In this document: one piece after another, positions 10,324 to 21,368 of the stretch
Position numbering within the stretch: position 1 is the stretch's first letter
How the letters are laid out: every line of letters begins with the position of its first letter
Assembly: GCF_026914185.1 (NCBI RefSeq)
Contig: NC_070570.1
Coordinates: forward strand, 2,418,001-2,482,000
DNA length: 64,000 nt
Direction: 5' to 3'
Source: Puccinia triticina
Taxonomy: Eukaryota; Basidiomycota; Pucciniomycetes; Pucciniales; Pucciniaceae
Position numbers and translations under genes: made by a program
Notes under the pieces: generated by a model
Databases searched by the model: none
Told to the model about the DNA's origin: nothing
The model's input: the letters and a program-made list of their open reading frames with translations, nothing else

Positions 10324-11226
10324 TGTCAGCCACAGAGTACATGTCACAGTACCTTACACGTACCAAGTACCTGCAATTGTTCACATTACATATAGTACAT
10401 TCCTTTTACACCTTTATTACATATGTATATCATTTGATACAAGCTTAAGAACGTACTCCTGTTATACATTACATTACAGATAACCATAGTTAAATACAGT
10501 TACCATAATGTACTATTGTTATGAGAGTTAAGTTACGTGCTACAGTAAGATTACAATACATTGACAGGTATCACTCATTTATCCCCTGTTACGCCTCAGT
10601 CCCCATTTACATAATATATTGGTTATGATATAATTACATAAACAATACATGATGTAATCCAATTCAAAGAGCACTGAATGCAATCAATGATTGGTTATGA
10701 TCAGCTAGTGTGCACAGCTACTGATCCAGGATCAGTACTGATCATTTCCAATGTTGATCCCCATGAGGATCTGCTTCCCTTGAGCGCTTCCAGTTCCCCC
10801 CTGGTCCTGAAGCGCCTCCAAGCGCCTCATATTCCCTCCTGCTCTTTCCCGTCTATATAAACACGCCCCTCAGGACTGTTTATCCCTCAGAATATTATTA
10901 CAGCAAAGTTTAACCCATACTATAGTTAAACAGTGCTTTCATTCTCACCCATCTTTCAATTCAGGAATACTCTCAACTCTTGATTACCCTTACCTTTCTG
11001 TAGGTCAAACCACGAACCCAAGTTGAGTTATTCCTTGGATGCCTATTAACACCCTGTGTTGATCTGGATGCGCCTTAATTGAGCAAGCCTCTCAGTCAAG
11101 ATTACTGATAGAGTGAAACCTTTTACAGGTCTTACCACAAACCCATTGGCCCATCCTTGGCATCTTACACCATCATCTGGATAGTAACAACCCTCTCAGA
11201 CACGGTTAGTTACATACAGGCTGACA
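10324..11226 (+). mobile_element. solo LTR, TGTCAGCC...GGCTGACA
   Basis: A 903-bp sequence with inverted termini TGTCAGCC and GGCTGACA, flanked by the 5-bp duplication AACAT (10319-10323 and 11227-11231). A TATA box (10853-10860, TCTATATAAA context) precedes a pyrimidine-rich stretch, giving plus orientation. It shares terminal hexamers with the Ty3 family but little internal sequence, so it is a related but distinct family. Confidence 0.9.
10853..10860 (+). promoter_or_regulatory. LTR TATA box
   Basis: TATATAAA-type box inside the 10324-11226 LTR, followed downstream by CA-rich and pyrimidine-rich sequence expected for an LTR transcription start. Confidence 0.5.
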
Positions 11227-11735
11227 AACATACTCAAGCTGTCTTTTTGACGCCGCGGATACTCTCTGTGTTGATGGGACCTGGGCATAAACAGAATTTC
11301 AATGTATTGGCCATATGAGCAGTGAAGAGGATGGTTGCCCAAGACATATCCTTCCCCTCGCAAATTCTCATAGCATTTCAAGTCGCGAACACGTCCGGAA
11401 CGGCCCATTGGGGTATCTTGAGGTCTAGGGCGTCGGCATCCAACCTTCGTTGAAATTTAAAGGCCAAGTCCCAGTTGACTTGCAGATGCTCATGATTGTC
11501 TGACTGCTTCACCACACGACTCATTTCGGCGTCTACAAAAAGTTGGGTATCTTGCAACCAGCGTAATTGGGATGGAGCACATTGAAAATGTGGCTGGTGC
11601 ATCTTGTGGAGATGTCTTTGTGTGGGTGGGAATGAAGTTGGCAAAGAATTTGAGAGAGAAAGACAAACTGAGGCCCAACATGTGCAAGACAGGGAGTAGG
11701 AAACACCGTCTTTTATCAGGCGTCCAGAGCCTCAC
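11227..11735 (-). pseudogene. hypothetical protein fragment
   Basis: Overlapping minus-strand frames (11378-11644 and 11196-11408) encode FQRRLDADALDLKIPQWAVPD and, one frame over, LRGEGYVLGNHPLHCSYGQY. Both read like real protein with a frameshift or an intron between them. The downstream frame enters the solo LTR at 11226 and so was interrupted by it. No function is recognised. Confidence 0.35.
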
Positions 11736-12481
11736 AGCAGAAAGTCATGCTCTTTTGCACACTTGACCGCCGACCGCTGGTCTGGACAGTGTATATCACA
11801 TAACGTGTCTTAAGATTGGGGGGAGATAACACGGGGATAGCAGGTTCACCTGTCTGCACAATGAATAGGTGCAGATCACACGGCCGCCACAGTACACTTT
11901 TGATATTGAGCTGGCTGCTGGCATCAATTGTTCTTAAGAGTCCCTGGAGATTCTTGTTTTAAAAGGCCGGAAGACTCGGCGGACAGTCTCACGTCAAATA
12001 AGCCTTGTCAGGTGATCGCATGCTGAGTGTTGTGTTGCTATAGGTTCAATGAACCATGTGAACTAGCACTTTCTTGCATTGAAGATTGCACAGCCAACAC
12101 AAGTCTAAGGTGCTGCAGATCGGAAGGTGAAACGTTGCAGCCTTAGATCCCCAAGCTGCTTTTGCGATTGCCCAGACACAACTCGCATTGCATTCACCAC
12201 CACGAATTGACGGAGACGCCGATGGCCAAACGACCACTTCACGTTTGTCTTTGTGAGCGCCATGGCTGCAACAAAACCCAACACGAAGAACCAGGGAAAG
12301 GAATTGTGCCTGGTAGGGTTTTGTCTAAACGTGTCTTTCAAAATCACCAGATGAGTGTAGCCACTGGGAACTCCAACCACCACATGACCAATCCGGAACC
12401 ATCTGCCAAAGCGCTGCACCAGAGCTTCGTGAGTGAATACATTCTGTGGAGATGAGTTTGGTGAACGCAGAGGTTTGATGG
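11736..12481. other. no gene identified
   Basis: Short overlapping frames exist on both strands (for example 12105-12521 minus), with none showing recognisable composition or motifs. I see nothing I can support. Confidence 0.3.
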
Positions 12482-14840
12482 ATGGGGGTGGCTGATACAC
12501 CATCTTTGCAGAGCGGTCCAATCGCCACCAGCACTGAGTTGACAGGTGGGATTGCTACCAGCTGCACAGAGTTTGTAATCGAGGAGGCTTATTGCAAGAA
12601 AATAATGCTTCAAGTTGCTCGGTCTGTCTGTGCCAACAAGCTTAGTAAGGATGGCGCAGTCAAATTCTTGAAGGCCGCCCGGGACAATGTTGTACTACTT
12701 GCAAAGATCTGGAGCGCCAAGAATCAAATCACCATTGATCCAACATCTATCCTGCGGCAGATCCCTCAGAGTCAAGACGCAGTGTTTCATCGTCTTGGGC
12801 TCAATCCGAACTTGACCACACGTCTCTGCTGCAAAAAATGCTTTGCTCTCTACTCAACTGAATCAGGGCAAGGAGACCATCCGAAACAATGCACACAGCC
12901 TTATCTGTCACCTAAACAAGGATTTTTCAAGTGGGCGGAGGCAAGAAGCCTGATCCCCAAGTGCAATCAACCTCTCTACACGATTAATGCGACGCAGCAA
13001 GAAGTCCCTGTTCGGACATTCACATACGTATCACTGAAGTCGTGGTTAGCAAACCGGCTCTCCTGAGCTGCATTTGAACGCCTGCTAGACTCCAGTCTTG
13101 CCGCTTCCAACTGGCCTGCCGGAAAACCAATGGAAGATGTGTGGCACGGCCGGGTCTGGCAAAAATTTCCCAACTCGGATGACGGCACGGGGACATATAC
13201 GAAGCATTCGGGGAACCTCGTCTTCAGCCTGTATCTGGACTGGTTCAGCCCAGGAGGGAGCTCAAATCTCGGCAAGCACACGACTGTTGGCGCAATAACT
13301 TTAATCTGCCTGAACCTTCCTGCAGATCAGCAATACAAGGTAGAAAACATGTTTCTTTTTGGCATCATTCCCGGACCCAAGGAACCAAAGCTCGAACAGA
13401 TCAACCACATACTGCGACCTTTGGTCCTCGAGCTTAAAGAGTTTTGGAGTGGAGTTTTGTTTGAATCGACCAGCATTCATCCTGAAGGTAACTAGAACGT
13501 TGCGTGCAGCCATATTCCCTCTGATTGCAGATCTGCCAGCAATCCGCAAGACCAATGGATTTGGCAGTCATGCAGCGCTCCTGTTTTGTTCATTATGTTT
13601 GCTTAAGAAGGAGAATCTGCACGAGACAGACACCACAAGGTTTCTTCCACGAACAGACAAGGCGCACCGGCGAGACGCTGCCGCTTGGCTTCAGCTTGAA
13701 AACTGCACTGAACGGAAGAAATTCGCCAAAAAGCATGGTGCACGGTGGAGCGTTCTCAATGAGCTGCCATATTGGCGGCCTGTCCAATACTCTTCAATTG
13801 AAATGATGCACGCCTTAGTCCTGGGTGACTTAAAGGATCACAGCATGCGATTCTTGAATTTGCCCGCAGCTGGTGCACAACTCAAGTCGATGCAAGAGCT
13901 AGATGAAGCCTGGCAAAACGACATCTCTTACGTCGAGCATCCTTTCGGCGGCGAGCCCCGATCATCCACCAGTGGAAAGCCCGGGGGGAAGAGGAAGCGT
14001 GAAAGTTCTATTGCCGAGGTTCCTGAAGCTCAAAGACCAAGCAAACGAACCCGTCAGACCGGTGGTCAGGGGAGAATGGCTACCAAGACATACAATCTGC
14101 GAGTCCGCAATTCGGCAGATGCAATCAGCGAAGCTGGCCCTCACGCCAGTTCTGATTCCTCAGTCACGCACTCCTACCAACTGCGGGTCCGGAAGAGAGC
14201 ATTGTACAACACATGCGAGGAGGAGGAGAGTGCTGATTCTGACACAGGCGCGAGTGACGATACTGTGACCGGTCGGCAAACAAAAAGAAGCAGTGCGCAA
14301 CTGCCAGTGGATTCACCTGATCATCCTTGACTATTGCCCGAGGAATTGGATATTTTCCGTCAAACCATTCTTCACACCACCTTACCTTCTTGGATTGACA
14401 GAGTGCCCCAAAACTTGGGTTGTGCCAGCCATGGCTCATTGAAGGCCGCCGAATGGCTGATCCTGTACAAGGTCTACTATACGATTGCGTTGATTCCCTA
14501 CTGGGTCAAATCTTGGGAGAGCGCGGCAACGAGCCAAACCAAAAGAAGGATATCACTGCTATTAGAATCAACCACAACACTTTCAAAAGTAGCACACTTC
14601 CTCACTCTACCGGTGATAAAGGTGGAAGACCTCACTGAACTAGACAGCCTGATCCTCAAGTACCGCCAATTTCTACAGGATGGCTGGCCCTCTGCACCTA
14701 GCAAGCCTAATCTCCATTTGACCCAGCATTTCTCGGAAGTTATCCGGAGATTTGGGCCTCCTTGGTCAACAGCAGCATGGGCACAGGAACGAGTGAACGG
14801 GATGCTCCAGAGGCTTCCTACCAATCCCCACCTGAGTTAG
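12482..14840 (+). pseudogene. Tnp2/Plavaka-like (CACTA-related) transposase, decayed
   Basis: The plus-strand frame carries, in order, a Cys pair region (LCCKKCFALYS), a core FSLYLDWFSPGGSSNLGK, ITLICLNLPADQQYKVENM, FGIIPGPKEPKLEQINH and LRPLVLELKEFW, then ADLPAIRKTNGFGSH with a CSLC finger, and near the end KPNLHLTQHFSEVIRRFGPPW and ERVNGMLQRLPTN. This order and wording are typical of basidiomycete Tnp2-domain transposases. Breaks: in-frame TGA at 13064-13066, a 1-bp frameshift near 13488, and in-frame TGA at 14328-14330 after an Arg/Lys/Ser-rich linker (13950-14330). A GTTAGT to TTGCAG intron may follow 14833. It is not functional as it stands. The subfamily assignment is from remembered family patterns. 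Confidence 0.75.
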
Positions 14841-14987
14841 TTTTTTGTGTTGCAGTATGGCTTCTGAGAGATTCATTGAAATTTGGTGTTTGCGCGTGTG
14901 CAGCTGAGATCCCCAAGACCTTGGTAACCAAATGGCACATCACCTCGATCCTCCATCCAACATGATACACCGTATTTTTCGTCCGAT

Positions 14988-15551
14988 TTGTCGGAGGCGG
15001 AGTTAGAGGAGGAAAGGTCGGCTCCGATCCAGCTGGATAAGCCTTTGTATCTCAAGTGGCAGCATGCGGTGGCACATCAAGAGCGCGCAGGACCTACTCC
15101 CGTGGCTCAGTCTCATCGGCATTTAGATGCCACCGTTGCCACTTTGCGGAGCGTCCAGGCCGACCGTAAGACATTCACTCCAAAGCAGCAGCACGAAGGA
15201 AATTGCTTGGTCGAATTTTACCATTGCAAGATCCAACGTTTTGGTGAGATTCAAGTCATATTCCAATCAACACAAACTCCGGGCAAGACCTGGCTGGCGG
15301 TCATGCCATTCAAAGAGCTACAAAGGAGCGAAGATCCGTATGGTGATTACCCGTATCTCAACTGTCAAATGGTGAAGGCGGAGCATGAGGTCACAGCAGT
15401 CATAGAAAGGGATCACATCATCGGCCACGTCGCGATCATGCGGCATTCTGCCGGCACCTTTGGATTTCCCGGGGAAACAATCAGCGCTCTGGGCTTACAA
15501 ACCGCGGTAAGTGGGGGCTCTCACTTCGGATGCCAAATGTTGGTGCGTTAG
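14988..15551 (+). pseudogene. transposase C-terminal segment
   Basis: The frame includes EFYHCKIQRFGEIQVIFQS, DPYGDYPYLNCQMVKAEHE and VIERDHIIGHVAIMRHSAGTFG. These match the extension that follows the catalytic region of Tnp2-type fungal transposases, in the same orientation 150 bp after the previous frame. It is probably one protein with 12482-14840, separated by an intron or decay. No separate role is visible. Confidence 0.55.
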
Positions 15552-16016
15552 CTGATTGGGGGTGTTTGGACTGTCCTAAAAATCTGTAGGGATGGGAAAG
15601 CCTGGTGGATGATTGAGCATACCTGTAATCAAAGGGAAGGTGGGGCACATCGCAGAATGTGGCTGACACTAGGGGCATGTTACTGTGTGTGGAGCCTTGC
15701 GGAGCGTTTGAACACATCCCTTTATGTGGTACCCCGACAAATTGAAAGAAAGGCCACGGTTTTGTTGGAGGTGGAGATCACTGTGCTTGATTCGTGTCTG
15801 AATTTTGTCTGAATTTGCTCATGAGTGGTGATTCAGACTCACTTCCCACCTACTTTGTCAATTCTTGTCCCCCGACATTGCCCCTCAGATATCCCTTGGC
15901 AGTAGACTTTCCTATTTCCATGGTCACCAGTACCACTTCATTGATCTTTTCTGCCACAATATCTTTGAACCTGCCTGCGCGCTTGATCACCAGAGTGCCC
16001 AACATCACAGTCTGCA
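15552..16016. other. no gene identified
   Basis: Non-coding spacer between the transposase and the companion gene. No repeat or motif stands out. Confidence 0.3.
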
Positions 16017-17722
16017 ATGACATCAAATCCTCCTACTTCTTTACCGCTGCCAGGCAACAAGGGCGACGCTGCCCCTGCTCCAGGCAGAGACCAGAAATGG
16101 ATTGCCACGTTAGTGGATAAACTGGTCCCTGTGTTTCAAGCCCAGAGTGGAACTTCATCTGCTGAAGCGGCAATGCAGACCGATTCTCAAGGCAAGACTG
16201 TGGATTCTACAACTTTGAACGGGTCATTTCTCTGCCACTGACTCATTTATTCTATATAGGTCAGCCTTCCAGCCGACAAGCTCCGGGGCCATTACAGCCG
16301 GATGCCGCAGCGGAGCTGAGCCCCGAATTTGTTGTCGGGAAAGCTAGGTCAGCTCGCAATCAAGCAGAAGAGACGGAGGGGGCGCGCCAATGTGGACAGC
16401 GAGCAAGGGTGATAGCGCAGAAGGGAGCCCTCGCCGAGCACTACGATAAGTATTCCCGCGGTATCCACGGCTTTGTCAAATTCTTTCTGGGCCATCCCAA
16501 CAAGCCACAAGAATACCCTCGCGCTCCCACGGAGCAGGAACTCAGTGATCAATATTGGGTCGAAAAGCGCAGCGCAGCCATTCTTGAACAGCTTGAAAGA
16601 GTCCGTGTTGCTCTGGAGGGAAAACCCGCCGCTGAAGTCGACTACTACGTTTCCGTTGCCAAAAAGGAAATTCGCCAAAACATCGTCTTACCATAATTCA
16701 CTCCAGCTGCCCAGAAAGCTTCTGCGAAGGGCTGTAAATCTATTAGCTCTCAAACCAAAGCAGATGTGGAGCGCGCGTTTGCATTGGCGGGCATCTCAAG
16801 AGTGACCTTCCAGTGGGGATCCGACCGCAGCTCTGCATGGAACTCGGCAGTGGTTGAGATCATGGCCTCAAAGTATGTTGAATGGATGCGACGAACCACA
16901 TCAATCACTGAGGAGCAAGCCGGTCAAGCTCCTGCGATTATACACCGTTGGCTCCAGACAAAGTCGCGCGAGATTCTTGAGTTTCAGGACATGGAAGTTG
17001 TGGCTTACGACCGTTTGAAAAACCAAAAGGCCACTAAGGAGCAATATACTCGATGGCGGAAGAGGGTAAGTGCTGTGATGCAACATTAATCCCGTGTGAC
17101 CAGAATACGTGTGCTGACTAGAATGGTCGATTTTATAAACGGGCTCTTCTTTGGCCAGATCAAGGACAACAGATGCGCGATCGTTGACAAAGTATTCAAG
17201 ACTAACATTGCACTTGCGAGCATTGTTGAGAATAAGGCCTGTGGCTCGGATATCAAAGACGGCCCCGCCGACGCTCTCCCGGTCACCCAAATCCCTGACT
17301 GAAGCAGTGACGAACTCACCACAATCTTACATTGTCTTGACAAAATGGTCATCGCCAGAGGACAACACCACAAGACGGTCGCGGCCAACGAAAAGCTATA
17401 TGGTTGCTCAAAACGCAACTTCAAGAGAACGAAAGGAATAATCGGCGTCCCTCGTGGTCTTCCCCTCGACGCTTACAGCAAGACGTACTGGGGTCAGCTT
17501 ACTTCCTTCGAGCGGGATACTATATCACAAGTCCCACCAATTGGTCTAGATGTCATCGCGCAAACAATGCAGAAGAGCTGCATGCAACCCGCCGGAAACT
17601 CGGTGTCTAGGATGCCAGGTCCAGCTCTCAATCAGCCCAGCGGATCCAACACTCTCACAGGTGAGGCCAATCACAGGCCATCTGATTCCGCGGCGGCGGG
17701 TGCCATGCACGTCGATTGTTGA
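16017..17722 (+). pseudogene. companion hypothetical protein (multi-exon, decayed)
   Basis: Successive plus-strand segments read like one protein. MTSNPPTSLPLPGNKGDAAP starts at 16017. The segment 16409-17065 is amphipathic and basic, with AEHYDKYSRGIHGFVKFFLGH and RWLQTKSREILEFQDMEVVA. A 56-nt intron follows (17066-17121, GTAAGT to CTGACTAG), and then MVDFINGLFFGQIKDNRC leading to GVPRGLPLDAYSKTYWGQL. In-frame stops at 16694-16696 (TAA) and 17300-17302 (TGA) break it. No enzyme motif is recognised. Its position downstream of the transposase in the same orientation suggests an accessory ORF of the same transposon, but that is inference. Confidence 0.5.
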
Positions 17723-18098
17723 ATGTACCTAGCGACCGGACTTGGCTTGCACATTAACTTTCTTCTCACGGATTCAGTCTCCCTCTCCCATGACAACCCC
17801 ACTCTGTCCCTAGTTTGTGCAAGAACATCACACTGTGTTGTGGCACAAGATGTCGATGTCTTTTGTGCTTTGTTTCTGCTTGGCGCAATATACATTTGCC
17901 TGCCAATGCAAGTATGGCTTCGTCAGGTGGTGTATTGCTTCCACACTTCCTGCACACTGAGATGTGATTTAGACCTTACAAAGGCTGTGAGCACTATCTT
18001 CAGTAGTATTTCACCCTCACAGAGATGTTCCAAACGCTGTGAGGTAGTGCCCATGCTGAGATGTGTGTCAACACTGCCTACTAACATGGCGGCAAAAC
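17723..18098. other. no gene identified
   Basis: Short frames on both strands without recognisable content. The stretch ends at palindrome copy 3. Confidence 0.3.
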
Positions 18099-18136
18099 TG
18101 TCCACCGCAACGTTTGGCCGAACATGAGGGTGGACA
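18099..18136. repeat. 38-bp palindromic repeat, copy 3
   Basis: TGTCCACC start, GGCC centre, GGTGGACA end; same length as the other copies. Confidence 0.9.
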
Positions 18137-18389
18137 CAATCAGACTACAAGTCGTTCTTGTTGTCATGCCCAGTTGTCATTCTTGGGGAAGCTCCGTTCA
18201 AATCATACTCAAGAAGCGTCCCCAAGAAGGCCTGCTGAAGGACTGTCTGTGTTAGTGGGCATCATGTGCCCCCTGTATTTGGATCGTTACACTCGTGGGG
18301 CCCATGATTGTAGCGGCAGAACTGACATAGACTTGTGACCTTGGACACATGTAGCACACCACAGCAAAATTTCATCAGGCACCCATCGG

Positions 18390-18427
18390 TGTCCACCCTG
18401 ACGTTTGGCCAAACTTCAGGGTGGACA
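18390..18427. repeat. 38-bp palindromic repeat, copy 4
   Basis: The most symmetrical copy: only one base pair of the 19 is mismatched between arms. It lies 291 bp from copy 3. Confidence 0.92.
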
Positions 18428-18631
18428 TACATAGCCGTAGAGAGCCCGATGGCCCAACCAAAGGCCCGCCCGCACTACCCACCCCACTGTACAAATCTGT
18501 CAGCCTCGGTGATGCCAAGAACAGAATTCTTCTAGCAACACCGGGTGATAATGAAAAATAAAGATGGTTTGGATAGTTTTTATTTTGAAGAAATAAAAAA
18601 ATAAAAGAAATAAATTTTAAGGAGGGGCCTG

Positions 18632-19432
18632 TGTTGAAACTTGAGCGCACTCTGCTGCGCATCTCGAGCGCCTTGGGCGCACTCACTGCTGTCCGTCAAC
18701 ATCATCAAATCTAACCTATCCGGACTCATCTCAACACATCGCTCCTCTCCCACTCTTTCCATTGGTATCGACCTCAAGCATCGATCTTAACTCAAATCGT
18801 CTCTTTCCATTGATCCAATCTACACTCCGCTCAAACTCTCTCGACTCAGATCTAGTCTTCCGTTGACATCAACGTCAACGTCTCCTGCTCGCGACCTCAA
18901 GCTCTGTGAAGCCTTAACTTGGACAGCCGTACTGGCTTCCAACTTGGTGAGAAATGCACCTCCGCATTTCTAATCTCTCGTTGATATGGCTCCTCCAATC
19001 CTCAATGCTAACTTCTTCTTCTTTCTCAGTTCCTGTCCTAGATCTAGTCCTTATTTCTTCCCATTCCTTCTCTATAAAGATTGTTGCCTATTCTCCTAGG
19101 GTTTGTTTCTTGTCTCTCTTCAACTTCTCCTCAATTCTCTCGTTGACTAACATCTACATCACCTCCTCACAGTTATCACAGTCTTATTGTCCTATCTCCG
19201 TCGTTGTCCTCATTTCTTATAGCCTTTATTGTCACAGGGTTGGTTTATCTTCATCTTTATCTTCTCATCTTATTGTTATCCCTTGTTCTTACACTATTCT
19301 TTCTAGTTCTGGTTTTGGTTTATAGTAATAAAAACAGTCAAGGTCCTTTATGTTAAAACTAACAATGCATTTTGCAGACGCTTAGCAGAAAATGATTGAC
19401 TTGGGCAGGATTTCAACCAGCGACCTTAGCTT

Positions 19433-19485
<53 letters not shown>

Positions 19486-19536
19486 CCATGCCTGATGTGT
19501 TGATTTTGACCACTGAGGATTACAACATTTCAACAG
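18632..19536. mobile_element. nested solo LTR, TGTTGAAA...TTTCAACA
   Basis: 905 bp with termini TGTTGAAA and TTTCAACA and a 5-bp duplication GCCTG (18627-18631 and 19537-19541), inserted inside the hairpin block of the Ty3 B LTR. The interior is pyrimidine-rich on the plus strand and contains a TATAAAG (about 19074) and the tRNA-like gene at 19398-19486. It has no coding sequence. Confidence 0.88.
19398..19486 (-). tRNA. tRNA-like gene, 89 nt, isotype undetermined
   Basis: The minus strand shows a perfect 7-bp acceptor stem (GACTTGG / CCAAGTC), an A box TAGCCTAGTTGG with a GCCT/AGGC D stem, and a T arm GCTGG-TTGAAAT-CCTGC with a slightly degenerate B box. TTTT lies about 4 nt downstream (Pol III terminator). 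The 39 nt between the D and T arms fold either as an anticodon stem GCACT/AGTGT with an irregular 8-nt loop plus a long CTTAGC/GCTAAG variable arm (class II), or as an intron-containing tRNA. No CCA is encoded. The irregular anticodon loop leaves the isotype open and may mean a pseudogene or SINE-like unit. Confidence 0.5.
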
Positions 19537-21368
19537 CCTGCAAGCAGGTGTTGTTTAGATCCCTCAAAGATAACTGGGGCCTGCGATGCAGGGGTAGTTT
19601 GATTCCCAGAGATATATAAGAAAAGCGCGATAAATAAGGGAAGGGTAATTACTTACTAGTAAAGAACCTTCTCAATATCAGATCGCACTTGGAATTAAAA
19701 CAGGCTATAGACGACGAAGATGTAACGACTAGATCGATCGGAATCTGATGATGTTGCGAGTCGAAAGAGTGGTTAGATATTTGTGCGGTTGTCTGAAGCT
19801 GAGGAGGGAGAAAAAGAGGGAAAACTGACCTCTTTAAATATGTTCAGTTGTATCCTAGTTTGATGGGGAAGTCCTTCAATAATTACGGACTGGGGCGGTC
19901 TCTATCGCTCGATTATCATTCAACTTGCAATGGGACTGTCAATATCTGTCTGATTATTATTTTCGAACTCAATTGGGGGCGTTTGATTAATGGTGTCGAT
20001 CTGGTTATTGCTCTTGATGTCGGATGGGGTTGTAGTTTTCAAGAAGATCCTATTGAGGAATGATCCCTTATTTCCCAAAGTTACCAGACATTGACACATG
20101 TCACGTGTCAGCCTTAGAGTCATCACAGCTGACCTAAAAGCTGCCTGTTCTACCTTTGTTACATAGAAATTACTTTATATCTTTTTCATCTTAAGAGATA
20201 ACCTTGTTTTGACTTCATATTCTGTTTCCTGATGCAATTTTAACCCTAGTTACAACTTATCAATTCATTGTAACTATACTCCTTCCCTGAGTTATTGAGT
20301 TGTGGCGCGCTTGCGCAGTTATGACGTGTCAGCGCTACCAGGCGCGCCAAACCACATGTACATATGTAAATTACAAAAGCAAACTGTGAAAATTTTCGTA
20401 GTAAGGATCCCCCTTGCCTGAGGCGGATCTACAGACTCCAGCACACCAGAACCACACCCCAGATAACCCCAGGATCACCACCAAAGAGCTTACAACACTC
20501 CCAGTATACCTACTGTCACAGGCGCCTAGGATATTGACAGTAAGTAACCTCTTTCACTGAACCTTGTTTATCTCAGAGGTACAACTCTGTGTCTTGCTTG
20601 ATCTTCTCTTTTCTGCTGGTTTTGTCTTCTTCTTGATCACAGGGCTGTCCCTCCAAATCTACTGGCCTTTGCCTCTATCTTGATCACAGGGCTGTCCCTT
20701 ATTATCATTTGGCCTTTGCCTCAAAATCTAGATTCAGGGCTGTCCCTCAGGTTTCCCTTTAAGAACCTTGACTATCCAGAAGGAAGCTAAAAATCGTGGC
20801 TGGATTAAACTTATCTAATCCAGATACCCTCCTGAGAGGAAGCTGTAGCACTTCTTAGCACAGATTAGCAGCACTCTTCTGAAGAGTAGCATTGCCAGTG
20901 GACGTGCATTCCCACTAGAATAACCTAGTGCTTTTCTTCATCTTGATTCTGCTCTGTTTCCTCTTTTCTCTTTCTCTCTCTCTCTTATAGTTGTATTTTC
21001 TTTATCCCAAGAAATCCAACTATTACCCCCCATTTCTTGTGTCCTGCTGTCACTATAGAGACTCAGGCTCACATCACAAGAATATCTTTGAAATGTGTAA
21101 CTCGCGCACTCGTGAGTAGTTTATTATTCACACATAGTATCTTTTCTCATATTCAATAGTTTTAAAGATTAATATTACTATTAAACTATATGTACATTAT
21201 CTTTCTAAGTATTTATCATATATTCAAATAATATGTGACAGATTACATAGATATCTGTCACAAAAATGTGAAATATTATTTATAATCATTTGTATAATTG
21301 TTACGCTGGCTTGCGCTGCGTAGCCGGCTGACATTTCCTACCCCTTAAGATGAGACTATAGAAAAAAT

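Larger units (their letters stand above)
18498..21333 (-). repeat. Ty3 B 3' LTR (with nested insertion)
   Basis: Starts TGTCAGCCT and ends CTGACA like the LTRs at 7611 and 40541. The first 130 bp align with the start of the 7611 solo LTR (shared GATGCCAAG, TTCTTCTAGC). A 905-bp solo LTR is inserted at 18632-19536. Without it and its TSD copy the LTR is about 1.93 kb. The CCTG/CAGG hairpin pair is at 19537-19615, the first hairpin being formed with the TSD. Confidence 0.88.

Noticed and set aside
19398..19486. Suppressor or selenocysteine tRNA (anticodon TCA or CTA reading)
   Set aside because: Those readings need an abnormal variable loop or unpaired anticodon stem. The 89-nt length fits a long variable arm better, so the isotype is left open.
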